Of a stretch of DNA of 64,000 bases, positions 17,579-26,063 are shown one piece after another; position 1 is the stretch's first letter, and every line of letters begins with the position of its first letter. Location: contig JAYZJV010000021.1 of NCBI GenBank assembly GCA_036164085.1, forward strand, positions 105,641 to 169,640. Reading direction: 5' to 3'. Both the position numbers and the translations under genes were made by a program. The DNA comes from TMED-70 sp036164085 (GTDB taxonomy: Bacteria; Chloroflexota; Dehalococcoidia; Lucifugimonadales; Lucifugimonadaceae). The notes beneath the pieces are model-generated. The model searched no databases, was not told where the DNA came from, and worked only from the letters and a program-made list of their open reading frames with translations.

Positions 17579-18735
17579 CTTACGATTTAATAATAAAAAA
17601 TGGAATAGTTCTAGACCCTAAAAATAATCTTCATGAAAAAAAAGATATTGGGATAGCATCTGGAAAAATAAAAAGCATTGAAAGGAATCTTTCTGATAAT
17701 AATGCTATAGATATAATTGAAGCTGATGGAAAACTTGTTCTTCCAGGGTTAGTAGATTTACATGTTCATGTATGGTGGGGTGTAGCTCATTTGGCAGTTG
17801 AGGCAGACCCTTTTTGTTTAGAAAGAGGAGTTACTACAGCTATAGATGCAGGTTCATCAGGAGCCAACACTATAGCTGGGTTTCATAAGTATGTTATTTC
17901 TAAAGCCAAGACTAGAATATTGGCTTTTTTACATATATCTGGAATGGGCCAACTTGATAATGAAATCGGAGAATTGGAAGATATTAGGTGGGCTAGAGTC
18001 GAAAATGCAATAGAGGCATCAACTTTACATTCTGATTCTATAGTTGGAATAAAAGTTAGGTTGTCTCATGACATTGTAGGAAAAAATGATATTGAGGCCT
18101 TTAATAGAGCTTTGGAAGTAGCAAAAGAGATCGATAAACCATTAATGATTCATATAGGAGGATCTCATAATACATTGGAACATATTTTACCAAAAATGAG
18201 ATCTGGAGATATAATTACACATTCTTTTACGCAAAGACCTCACGGGATTCTAGACAATAATAATAAAGTAATTGATATCGCATGGGACGCGTATAAAAGA
18301 AATGTTATTTTTGATGTAGGTCATGGAGCAGGATCATTTTCATTTCCAGTAGCAGAGGCTTGTTTGGAACAAGGGATAAGTCCAGGAACCATTTCATCAG
18401 ACATACATAAATATAATGCTCGTGGTCCAGTATTTGATTTATTAACTACACTTTCTAAGTATTTATATTTAGGATTGTCACTAAATGAGGTCATTTCTAA
18501 ATCATCATTTATTCCTGCAGAGGCTATTAATATGGACTCAAATATAGGTACAATTCAAATTGGATCTGACGCTGATATTGCTATAGTAGAACACATAAAA
18601 GAAGGAAAATTTAATTTCCATGATGCTGAGAATAATCAGAGAGTAGGGAAAGAGCTTTTAGTTCCAATGGTGACATTAAGAAAGGGTGAAAGATTTAACC
18701 CTAAGCATAAAATTCATAAAAAATTAATATTATAA
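17575..18735 (+). CDS. Amidohydrolase/deacetylase-family metallohydrolase
   Basis: A 386-residue amidohydrolase. LVDLHVHVWWG (about 61-71) has the HxH metal site, MIHIGGSHNT and ITHSFTQRP supply the two later His residues, and SSDIHKYN the final Asp. KVRLSHDIVG may contain the bridging Lys. It resembles the dihydroorotase-related subgroup that includes deacetylases of N-acyl amino acids or acetyl-hydroxy acids. It overlaps the upstream gene by 4 nt and is followed by a 6-phosphogluconate-dehydrogenase-like gene. Confidence 0.85.
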   Translation: MTYDLIIKNGIVLDPKNNLHEKKDIGIASGKIKSIERNLSDNNAIDIIEADGKLVLPGLVDLHVHVWWGVAHLAVEADPFCLERGVTTAIDAGSSGANTIAGFHKYVISKAKTRILAFLHISGMGQLDNEIGELEDIRWARVENAIEASTLHSDSIVGIKVRLSHDIVGKNDIEAFNRALEVAKEIDKPLMIHIGGSHNTLEHILPKMRSGDIITHSFTQRPHGILDNNNKVIDIAWDAYKRNVIFDVGHGAGSFSFPVAEACLEQGISPGTISSDIHKYNARGPVFDLLTTLSKYLYLGLSLNEVISKSSFIPAEAINMDSNIGTIQIGSDADIAIVEHIKEGKFNFHDAENNQRVGKELLVPMVTLRKGERFNPKHKIHKKLIL

Positions 18736-18750
18736 AAAGTTGAGGCAAAT

Positions 18751-19644
18751 ATGGAAATAGGCGTAATAGGTTTGGGTAAGATGGGTGGCCAAATAGCAGA
18801 AAAATTGAATGATAAAAACTTTAATGTATATGGCTATGATCAAGATGAAAATATTTCAAATAATAATAACTTTTCATTTGAAATATCTAAAAGTTTAAAT
18901 GATCTATCAAAGAAGTTTCAAGGAAGGAAAATTATTTGGGTAATGGTACCAAGTGGAGAACCTACAGATGCTACTATTAATTCTCTAATTGAATTACTTC
19001 ATGATGGAGACATCATAATTGATGGTGGAAATAGTTATTATAAAGATTCTATTAAGAATTCAAAAAAATGTGAAGAAAAAAACATAGAATTTATAGATTG
19101 TGGAACAAGTGGTGGTGTTTGGGGATTAGAAAATGGATTTTGTCTGACTATAGGAGGGAAAAAAGAAATATATGAACAACTTTCCGATCTTTTTAATTCT
19201 CTTTCTACTCCAGAATCACCCAATGGATTATATGTTGGAAGTGCTGGGTCTGGTCATTTTGTAAAAATGATTCATAATGGAATCGAATATGGAATGATGC
19301 AATCAATTGCAGAAGGTTTAGAAATCTTAAAAAAGAAGGAAGAATTTAATTTAAAGTTAGACGAAATTTCAGAGAATTGGAAAACTGGATCTGTAATACA
19401 ATCTTGGCTTATAGATTTAATAACAGTAGAGTTGAAAAAAGACAGAAAATTGTCAAGTTATAGTTCAATGGTAAGTGATTCAGGAGAGGGTAGATGGACT
19501 ATTAAGGAATCTATTGATTTATCTGTTCCTATTCCTAGTATTTATGCTTCGATTTCTCAAAGATTTAATTCCAAAAATACAGACTCATTTTCTGGTAAGA
19601 TTTTATCAGCTATGAGAAATGCTTTTGGAGGGCATAAAGATTAA
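18751..19644 (+). CDS. gnd: 6-phosphogluconate dehydrogenase-like (short, NAD-type)
   Basis: A 297-residue beta-hydroxyacid dehydrogenase. IGVIGLGKMGGQIAEKL is the N-terminal Rossmann site, DGGNSYYKD and DCGTSGGVWG are the family's substrate blocks, and HFVKMIHNGIEYGMMQ carries the catalytic Lys. The length matches the short NAD-dependent decarboxylating GndA/YqeC type, not the 470-residue form. GAGG precedes the ATG at 18751. Its TAA overlaps the next ATG (TAATG). Confidence 0.87.
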   Translation: MEIGVIGLGKMGGQIAEKLNDKNFNVYGYDQDENISNNNNFSFEISKSLNDLSKKFQGRKIIWVMVPSGEPTDATINSLIELLHDGDIIIDGGNSYYKDSIKNSKKCEEKNIEFIDCGTSGGVWGLENGFCLTIGGKKEIYEQLSDLFNSLSTPESPNGLYVGSAGSGHFVKMIHNGIEYGMMQSIAEGLEILKKKEEFNLKLDEISENWKTGSVIQSWLIDLITVELKKDRKLSSYSSMVSDSGEGRWTIKESIDLSVPIPSIYASISQRFNSKNTDSFSGKILSAMRNAFGGHKD

Positions 19645-20699
19645 TGAGAGTTTCCGCTGAAAATATAATTCTTGGTTCTGGAATATTTGGCCTTTCCATC
19701 GCAGCTCATTTATCTAATTTAGGACAAAAAGTTACTGTTATTGACAAATCCGAAAATCCAAATGAGGCTTCATCTAATGCATTAGGCAGAATCGATCCTA
19801 TATTAGGAGGTTCAGGTCAAGGTCATGAAACTAAGCCTTTACCGGTTGCTAAAAAGAGCCTTGATGCATATAAAAAATTTCTATATTTAGATGATGATAT
19901 AAAAAAAGAAATCGAATTCGAAATAAGACCTACTATACATTTTCTTGAAGATGAATCTCAGCATAAAATGATTGAAGATTTAATTCATCAAATAGATTCT
20001 GAAAGAAAGTTTTTTTCCATTCATAATAAGTCATCTATTGATATAGAAAAATCTATAAATTTATCTTATTTCCCTTCATTCTCATTATTTAATGGCACTA
20101 TATTCATTAATTCAAAAAAATATAAAACTTATCTTGAAAATAAATGTAAAAAAAATGGAGTAAGCTTCATAAAAGATGAAATTATAGATATTCATGAAAT
20201 TGATAATGCACCTAAATTATCTAGCAAAAATTATTCATACGAATTTGAAAAGCTTATAGTAGCATCAGGGCCTTGGACTAATAAACTTTTAGGGAATTCG
20301 GTAAGTATAGATGTTTATCCTTCAAAAGGGCAGATAGTTAAATTAAAAGATCCAGAAAATAAATTTACAGATTTACATCTCCACGGTTCATGTTCAGTGA
20401 TTAAAAAAAAGGATGGTTTAATATGGATAGCAGCTACATCCGAAGAAAAAGGGTTTGATAAAACTATAACTAATCAAGCTAAAGATTTCTTGATTGAAAG
20501 TGCAAAAAAAATGCATAATGATATTGAACAATTTCCTTTTGATAGCCAAACCGCTTGTCTAAGACCTCAAGTTGAAGATGATTTACCAATCATTCAAAAA
20601 ATTAGTAATAGTGTTTATATAGCTACAGGAGGAGGAGGTTGGGGGATAATGATGTCAATAATGGTAGGTGAGCTAATAGAAAATGAAATTAATTCTTAG
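19644..20699 (+). CDS. FAD-dependent oxidoreductase (DAO family)
   Basis: A 351-residue flavoprotein related to D-amino-acid oxidase and glycine/sarcosine oxidase. ILGSGIFGLSIAAHL is the FAD Rossmann site, VASGPWTNKLLG is the mid-domain block, and ATGGGGWGIMMS near the end is the second FAD contact. It is translationally coupled to the gnd-like gene (TAATG overlap). It stops 1 bp from the convergent enolase gene. The substrate is presumably an amine or amino acid of the operon's pathway; this is not shown by sequence. Confidence 0.83.
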   Translation: MRVSAENIILGSGIFGLSIAAHLSNLGQKVTVIDKSENPNEASSNALGRIDPILGGSGQGHETKPLPVAKKSLDAYKKFLYLDDDIKKEIEFEIRPTIHFLEDESQHKMIEDLIHQIDSERKFFSIHNKSSIDIEKSINLSYFPSFSLFNGTIFINSKKYKTYLENKCKKNGVSFIKDEIIDIHEIDNAPKLSSKNYSYEFEKLIVASGPWTNKLLGNSVSIDVYPSKGQIVKLKDPENKFTDLHLHGSCSVIKKKDGLIWIAATSEEKGFDKTITNQAKDFLIESAKKMHNDIEQFPFDSQTACLRPQVEDDLPIIQKISNSVYIATGGGGWGIMMSIMVGELIENEINS

Positions 20700-20700
20700 A

Positions 20701-21777
20701 TTAAATTAATTTATTAACCATTTTCATATCTAAATCCACTCCCAAACCAGGTTTATCTCCGAGAGATAGCATTCCATTTTTTATACTCAAAGGCTCAATA
20801 AGAATTGGATATTCATCTCTAATAGATATTTTTTCTATATTGTACTCCTGAAGGTAAGGGGTATTTTTATTGCTACATACAAAGTGAGCGTGTGCAACGG
20901 TACTAATTGTAGGTTGTGTATTATGGCAAGTTATTGGGATTCCCGTTAGTGATGAAAGTTCTGATATTTTTTTAAAAGTAGTAAATCCAGGAGTCTTAAC
21001 TATATCAGGTTGAATAATATCTACTTTCCCTTTTTCTACCAGAGATTTATATTCAAATTCACTATAAATATTTTCACCAGAAGCAATTGGTATATGCAAT
21101 GCATCTGCTACCTTTGATAGCCCTTCCAAATCATAATGCGGTCGAGGTTCTTCAAAGTGAAAAACGCCTAAGTCTTGTAATTTTTTACCAATCTCTATCG
21201 CATGATGAACTGAATAAGCTCCATTAACGTCCACTAAAATATCTATGTTGTCTCCTACGGCGTTTCTTACCTCTGTCACTGTATCAATAGTTTGATCAGA
21301 TGGGTCATCAATTTTTCCTGGGACCGCACTATGCATTTTATATCCCTTAAATCCTTGTTCTACAAATTTTACAGCTCTTTTTGCTTCATCTAATGGAGTT
21401 AGATCTCTCTTCATTGAACTTGCATAAATAGGCATTTTATCTCTAATTTTTCCACCCAGTAATTCATATATAGGTTTGTCTAATGATTTACCTTTTATAT
21501 CCCATAAAGCTATATCTAATCCGGCTATGCCAATCCATATAGCACCACCTATCTCTAAAGCATTTCCAGCCTTATTCATATCCTTAAATCTTGCATCAGT
21601 ATTCGTAGGATCTTTACCTATTATTGAAGGAGCAAGCAAATCATCAATTACTGCTTTAGTAACGCTTGGTTGCCTTCTAAAACATTCACCTATACCAGTA
21701 ATACCTTCATCAGTTTCAACGAATACAAAGGGAAACTGTTCATCTAAAATTAAGCATTTTACTGAAGTTATTTTCAT
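20701..21777 (-). CDS. Mandelate racemase/muconate lactonizing-type enolase
   Basis: A 358-residue enolase-superfamily member. The KxH motif is Lys147-Met-His149 (YKMHSA). Metal ligands are Asp183 (VDVNGAY), Glu209/210 (FEEPRP) and Glu235 (SGENI), and the acid/base His is 285 (TCHNTQP). The capping domain has LDIALWDIKGK and LLGGK. The KxH plus distal His arrangement suits sugar-acid dehydration or epimerisation. It begins with ATG 21777 and lies 53 bp downstream of the MOSC gene on the same strand. Confidence 0.87.
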   Translation of the reverse strand: MKITSVKCLILDEQFPFVFVETDEGITGIGECFRRQPSVTKAVIDDLLAPSIIGKDPTNTDARFKDMNKAGNALEIGGAIWIGIAGLDIALWDIKGKSLDKPIYELLGGKIRDKMPIYASSMKRDLTPLDEAKRAVKFVEQGFKGYKMHSAVPGKIDDPSDQTIDTVTEVRNAVGDNIDILVDVNGAYSVHHAIEIGKKLQDLGVFHFEEPRPHYDLEGLSKVADALHIPIASGENIYSEFEYKSLVEKGKVDIIQPDIVKTPGFTTFKKISELSSLTGIPITCHNTQPTISTVAHAHFVCSNKNTPYLQEYNIEKISIRDEYPILIEPLSIKNGMLSLGDKPGLGVDLDMKMVNKLI

Positions 21778-21830
21778 TAAATTTCCTTATACTACAAAAG
21801 ATTCACTTTCTGAAGCTTTAAGTCTTTTAT

Positions 21831-22583
21831 TCAGTTTAACATTATTGAATCATTAATATTGATGTTCCCACCTTTTGAAAGAAGTTTCAATTTGATTCCA
21901 AAGGAAGGTTCTTTAATTCCATTTAAATTAGGTAAAACCTTCAATATGTTTTTGTCATAAAAACCTTGATCAGGATTGCAGTTAACAGCAGCACATCTTG
22001 TAATACTTTTTTCAACAGTAAAAATAAGTCCATTAATAGTAATCTTTTTCCCAATCCAACTTAATTCTTCAAAAGCTTCACAGCCTTCAATAATAATATT
22101 ACTTCTGAATCTAATTCCATCTACATCACTGATTGTATTATTTAATTTTTTTTCACTTTCTTCTGAATGAAGGCTCACAAGTCCTGCTTTAGTATCATGA
22201 AATGAAGTATTGTTATTATTTGGAAAAATGAATTTGAATTTTTTTTCAAAATTATTTTTTTTTAAAAAATCTGAAATTATATTTTCTATTTTTTCTTTAT
22301 CAGAAATATTGATTTCTTGTGCCTCAGAACCAGGAATTGTTAAAATAATTTTCTCTAAGCTTTCGTCAAATTTAATCTTTATAAGAGATAAATAGGGTAC
22401 ATGCATTAGTGAAAGATAATTTGTTTTTTTTAACCATTGTTCAAAGCCTTTAGAATCTTCTCCTAATCTAAATGCTCCAACTCTGTCTCCGATAATTTTA
22501 CCCAAATCATTAATATCTACAGAATCTTTTTTTTCTGGAGTAAAAGATTTGACAGGGAATCTAAATAAGTTTTTGATTTTCAT
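21831..22583 (-). CDS. MOSC-domain protein
   Basis: A protein of 250 residues with an N-terminal MOSC_N barrel (FRFPVKSFTPEKKDSVDI, resembling the typical YPVKS start) and a C-terminal MOSC domain in which EKSITRCAAVNCNPDQG holds the conserved Cys residues and IIIEGCEAFEELSWIGK is the preceding helix. MOSC proteins bind the molybdenum cofactor or handle persulfide sulfur. ATG 22583 is preferred over the TTG at 22604, since VKS lies at the usual distance. It follows the small membrane-protein gene by 4 nt. Confidence 0.85.
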   Translation of the reverse strand: MKIKNLFRFPVKSFTPEKKDSVDINDLGKIIGDRVGAFRLGEDSKGFEQWLKKTNYLSLMHVPYLSLIKIKFDESLEKIILTIPGSEAQEINISDKEKIENIISDFLKKNNFEKKFKFIFPNNNNTSFHDTKAGLVSLHSEESEKKLNNTISDVDGIRFRSNIIIEGCEAFEELSWIGKKITINGLIFTVEKSITRCAAVNCNPDQGFYDKNILKVLPNLNGIKEPSFGIKLKLLSKGGNININDSIMLN

Positions 22584-22587
22584 ATTA

Positions 22588-22731
22588 TTATTTTGCCGTA
22601 TCAATTGTGGAAAAGATTATGGAAAATATAGAAACAATAAGTGAAAAAATAGTAACCAATGAAAAAAAAGCCCATTCCTTATTTGTATTGGGTAAATTTA
22701 CTGGTATTCCATGCCACTTAAAATTTCTCAT
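22588..22731 (-). CDS. Small single-TM membrane protein (47 residues)
   Basis: An open frame from ATG 22731 to TAA 22588, too short for usual ORF cut-offs. The protein begins MRNFKWHGIPVNLPNTNKEW and continues with about 22 hydrophobic residues (FFSLVTIFSLIVSIFSIIF) before a short polar end. That is the design of a one-pass membrane protein. Its ATG lies 1 nt after the TGA of DUF1330 and its TAA 4 nt before the MOSC ATG, so it fits the operon exactly. No family recognised. Confidence 0.7.
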   Translation of the reverse strand: MRNFKWHGIPVNLPNTNKEWAFFSLVTIFSLIVSIFSIIFSTIDTAK

Positions 22732-22732
22732 T

Positions 22733-23020
22733 TCATATACCTTCTACAACAAAACTCTCACTAGTCGAGGCTTTTAATCTAATATCTGCTACCGGTTTAT
22801 ATTCTTCAGAGTTTCTAAATGCATTAAGATCTTCTAAAGTAGGGAATTCTAAAATAACTATTCTTTTTGGGTTCCAAGAAGTATTGTCTGTGATTATATC
22901 TCCACCCCTCACTAGATATTTCCCCCCATATTTTTTTATAACTGATGGGACCAGTTTCATGTATTCTTTGTAAGCATTCCAGTCTTTAACTTCTATGCTA
23001 CTTATCGAGTAAACGGACAT
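22733..23020 (-). CDS. DUF1330 protein
   Basis: A 95-residue ferredoxin-like-fold protein. KDWNAYKEYMKLVPSVIKKYGGKYLVRGG and RIVILEFPTLEDLNAFRNSEEY contain the family's conserved Gly-Gly-Lys-Tyr, Arg-Gly-Gly and Phe-Pro blocks. The fold is a small dimeric alpha-beta barrel; catalytic roles are mostly unknown. It stops 1 nt before the small membrane-protein ATG and starts 6 nt after the DinB gene. Confidence 0.88.
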   Translation of the reverse strand: MSVYSISSIEVKDWNAYKEYMKLVPSVIKKYGGKYLVRGGDIITDNTSWNPKRIVILEFPTLEDLNAFRNSEEYKPVADIRLKASTSESFVVEGI

Positions 23021-23026
23021 ATTTTT

Positions 23027-23557
23027 TCACCTTTTTTCATTTGTATTACCTGTATACCATATTCGCTTTTCAATTAACCCTCTAATATAGTTTATTTGTC
23101 CCCAATGTTGAAAAGTTCCTGTGACCATTCTCATAAGTTCATGACCAATAGAATTTTCAGTTTCAGCAACTTTATCATCTAAATCAATTGATTTGCTTTC
23201 AAAAAAACTAGTCATTTTTAGATAAACAGCATCAAAATAATTAGTCATATCTGAAACTTCCGAAGGTCTGATTTTAGAGATATCTTCTGAAGTATGGCCT
23301 ATGCCTAAGTCTTTGTCAGAAGGAGGTAAATTATATTTTTTATACCACTGATCTCTCATCCAAATTTGCTCTTTCCTATCTAATAGAGAAATCCGTCTAT
23401 CAAATGCTCGACTTGTATGCCATACAATCCAAGCGATCGAGTTAGAGGTTTGAGAAGGTTGATAACAAACTTGATCAATTGTAAGGCTTTCCAAATACTC
23501 ATGAAGAAGACTTTTTGCTCTTTCCATGCACATTAAAATGTAATTTTTCTCATTCAT
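23027..23557 (-). CDS. DinB-family protein
   Basis: A 176-residue four-helix-bundle protein of the DinB/YfiT superfamily. SIAWIVWHTSRAFDRR (about 39-54) provides the first His of the metal site, and MVTGTFQHWGQINYIRGL (about 147-164) the later His. The superfamily includes thiol-dependent transferases and isomerases that use bacillithiol or mycothiol. Second gene after the SDR in this minus-strand run. Confidence 0.85.
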   Translation of the reverse strand: MNEKNYILMCMERAKSLLHEYLESLTIDQVCYQPSQTSNSIAWIVWHTSRAFDRRISLLDRKEQIWMRDQWYKKYNLPPSDKDLGIGHTSEDISKIRPSEVSDMTNYFDAVYLKMTSFFESKSIDLDDKVAETENSIGHELMRMVTGTFQHWGQINYIRGLIEKRIWYTGNTNEKR

Positions 23558-23567
23558 TAATAATTTG

Positions 23568-24371
23568 TTAGATTTTTGCAGCTACTCCACCGTCAATATT
23601 TATAATTTCTGAGGTTATAAATCTTGATTCTTCACTAACGAGAAATAATACTAAATTTGCAACATCTTTTGGATATCCTGGGCCAGGGATTATTTGTGTT
23701 AGATCAAACATAGATTCAAAGACATGATGTCCACCATCAGGATCGTTAATTGTTCCTCTTGTAGCTCCCGGAGTCATTATTTGTCCAGGGCGAATACAAT
23801 TTACTCTAATATTTTTGTTTCCTCCAACTCCTGCCATATATCTTGTTAATGCGTCTATACCAGCTTTAGCCACATAATAAGAAGGGGCCGTAGTTCCAAA
23901 AACCTCTTTCATTTTTGGAGAGAATCCTCTTTGAGCCGCTAAAGATGACATGTTAACTATTGCTCCACCTCCAGAATTTTCCATTATTGGCCAAACAGCT
24001 TTGGAAACAAAGAAAGTTCCATTTAGATTATTATTTATAACTGTATTCCAATCTTCGGTTTTTGAATCAGGGAAATCACCTGGAGCTCCATGACCAGCAT
24101 TATTAAATAAAATATGAATTTTTCCATATAAATCTTCTGCTTCTTTGACTGCAGATTTTACTATATTTTCATTACCAACATCACATTTTATAAACGTAGC
24201 TACTCCTCCATTTTCTTTAATTTCATTTTCTACTCTTTTACCTTCTTCATCTCTTCGAGCCATAATGATTACTTTTGCACCTTCTTCAGCAAAAAGCTTT
24301 GCGGTTGCTTCTCCAATACCGCTATTACCTCCTGTAACAATAGCTATCTTATCTTTTAGTCTTTTATTCAT
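23568..24371 (-). CDS. Short-chain dehydrogenase/reductase
   Basis: A 267-residue SDR: VTGGNSGIGEATAKLFA cofactor site, HILFNNAGHG, NMSSLAAQRG with the catalytic Ser, YYVAKAG as YxxxK, and NIDGGVA at the end. It starts with ATG at 24371, 12 nt downstream of the DUF805 gene, and reads into DinB. Substrate unknown. Confidence 0.92.
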   Translation of the reverse strand: MNKRLKDKIAIVTGGNSGIGEATAKLFAEEGAKVIIMARRDEEGKRVENEIKENGGVATFIKCDVGNENIVKSAVKEAEDLYGKIHILFNNAGHGAPGDFPDSKTEDWNTVINNNLNGTFFVSKAVWPIMENSGGGAIVNMSSLAAQRGFSPKMKEVFGTTAPSYYVAKAGIDALTRYMAGVGGNKNIRVNCIRPGQIMTPGATRGTINDPDGGHHVFESMFDLTQIIPGPGYPKDVANLVLFLVSEESRFITSEIINIDGGVAAKI

Positions 24372-24383
24372 GTTTATTCCTTT

Positions 24384-24812
24384 CTATTGAGGCATACCTA
24401 TAGGTCTTTTTTCTGGATCAGATTCGTATGATTCTTCACTCCACCAAATCCAAAGTATTATCCATCCAATAATAATGAACAAAACAAGTAATATTTGTAA
24501 TATGACGAATACAAAAGGTAAAAGCCACGGAGGTTTTATCTTCCAATTTCCTTTTCCTGTATCTAAGAGCCTTCTATTGTTTATTGAAAAATACGGTAGC
24601 AAGTTAAAAATTATCCAAATTGTACCTAGCCATCCGAAATCAGAATATGGTTCCCAGATTATAAAACCAAAAAGTAAATAGTCAATTATACTCCAAATTA
24701 AAACTCCACCCCAGAAATATAATTTGAACCACCAAAATTCAGAACGACCAGTTTTTCCAGTAAAGTCTAAAACTCTTTTGTAAGCCTCTTTTATAGAATA
24801 AATAAATTCCAT
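24384..24812 (-). CDS. DUF805 membrane protein
   Basis: A 142-residue inner-membrane protein. GKTGRSEFWWFKLYFWG (about 19-35) and the NNRRLLDTGKGNWK block (about 77-90) are the DUF805 signatures. Three or four hydrophobic segments follow the family plan. The C-terminal tail (ESYESDPEKRPIGMPQ) is polar. Function unknown. The gene lies 39 bp downstream of the FAD oxidase gene at 24852. Confidence 0.88.
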   Translation of the reverse strand: MEFIYSIKEAYKRVLDFTGKTGRSEFWWFKLYFWGGVLIWSIIDYLLFGFIIWEPYSDFGWLGTIWIIFNLLPYFSINNRRLLDTGKGNWKIKPPWLLPFVFVILQILLVLFIIIGWIILWIWWSEESYESDPEKRPIGMPQ

Positions 24813-24851
24813 TTTAAAACCTTTGATTTTTATAAAAATAATACATCAAAA

Positions 24852-26063
24852 CTAATGTCTTTTTACCTCTAAATCTTCAAGGTTATGGGTTTTGTCTAAG
24901 TATGATTTTGTTTTAAATTCATTAAATCTACTAGGTAAATAAGTGTCAGAATTAATACTTGTTTTACCATCCAAAATATGTTCAGAAATTAAAAATCCAG
25001 CAACTGGATTATATGCAAATCCTCCTGAGTGAAAATTTGAGCAAAGATAAAATCCAGATAAATTTGGGACAGGTCCAATAACTGGAGTAGCATCGGCTGT
25101 TACACTGATAAGTCCTACAGTATGGTAATCCCATTTTTTATTTTCGATTATAGGAACTCTGTGCCTAAAAGATTCTTTAAGAAACTCTAACGCATTGGGA
25201 TAAGGCTTTAGCTCATTTATATGAAAATCTGAATTTTTCATAATAAAATTTTCTGGGTTATGCTGTGATGTTCCTACCAAAATTCTATTATCTTCAGTTC
25301 CTCTGACATAACTTTGATAAACCCTATCATTTATTGCAGGGAGGTTTAATTCTCTTTCAAAAGGCTCTGTGACAAATCTTTCATGTATAAAATTTTTCAT
25401 AGGAATTTTGAAGTCTATCGGTGAAAGTAATTCGTTTATCCATGCATTAACTGCACATACAACAGTATCACATTCATATTGTTTTTCTAATTTTTCACTT
25501 TTAGAATAAGTAACAATACCATTCAATTTATTTCCAATGAAATTAAAATTATTAACTTGTTCATTTTCAACAATTTTAACTCCCATGCTTTCAATTTTTT
25601 TTCTTAATGCGGGTATATATGTATGAGGTTCGCTGTATCCACCTCTAGGATCTAATATTCCATATTCATCATCTTTTGTTTTCACATCAGAAAACTTATC
25701 AGTTAGCTCTTTACCTATGTATGTCTCATATTTAGCACCTAAACTATCGTGTAATTCGCGTAAATCAGAACCTTCTTCATAATCTGATTTTGTTGACAAA
25801 TTAAGGCAGCCAACTTGTTGGAATGTATAACCATCTAGCACTTTGCTGAAATTTTCAAATAAATCTAAAGTTTTCATCCTAGCTACAACAGACGTGGCAT
25901 TCCATTGAAGACAAGTAACAATTCCTGCAGCTTGAGAGCTTGATCCACTGCCTATTAAGTCTTTTTCAATTATGGTTATGTCTTTTACTCCCTTTTCAGC
26001 TAAATTAAAAGCTGTACTCATACCTATCACTCCACCACCAATAATTACAATTTTTTTATCCAT
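24852..26063 (-). CDS. FAD-dependent oxidoreductase, sarcosine/dimethylglycine-oxidase-like
   Basis: A 403-residue DAO-family flavoprotein. IIGGGVIGMSTAFNLAEKG binds FAD, DLIGSGSSSQAAGIVTC follows as in sarcosine/dimethylglycine oxidases, and TADATPVIGPVPNLSGFYLCSNFHSGGF near the C-terminus is the conserved closing block. Its ATG overlaps the sulfatase stop (TAATG), so the two are probably translated together. Acts on an N-methyl or secondary amine by family; substrate unproven. Confidence 0.87.
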   Translation of the reverse strand: MDKKIVIIGGGVIGMSTAFNLAEKGVKDITIIEKDLIGSGSSSQAAGIVTCLQWNATSVVARMKTLDLFENFSKVLDGYTFQQVGCLNLSTKSDYEEGSDLRELHDSLGAKYETYIGKELTDKFSDVKTKDDEYGILDPRGGYSEPHTYIPALRKKIESMGVKIVENEQVNNFNFIGNKLNGIVTYSKSEKLEKQYECDTVVCAVNAWINELLSPIDFKIPMKNFIHERFVTEPFERELNLPAINDRVYQSYVRGTEDNRILVGTSQHNPENFIMKNSDFHINELKPYPNALEFLKESFRHRVPIIENKKWDYHTVGLISVTADATPVIGPVPNLSGFYLCSNFHSGGFAYNPVAGFLISEHILDGKTSINSDTYLPSRFNEFKTKSYLDKTHNLEDLEVKRH

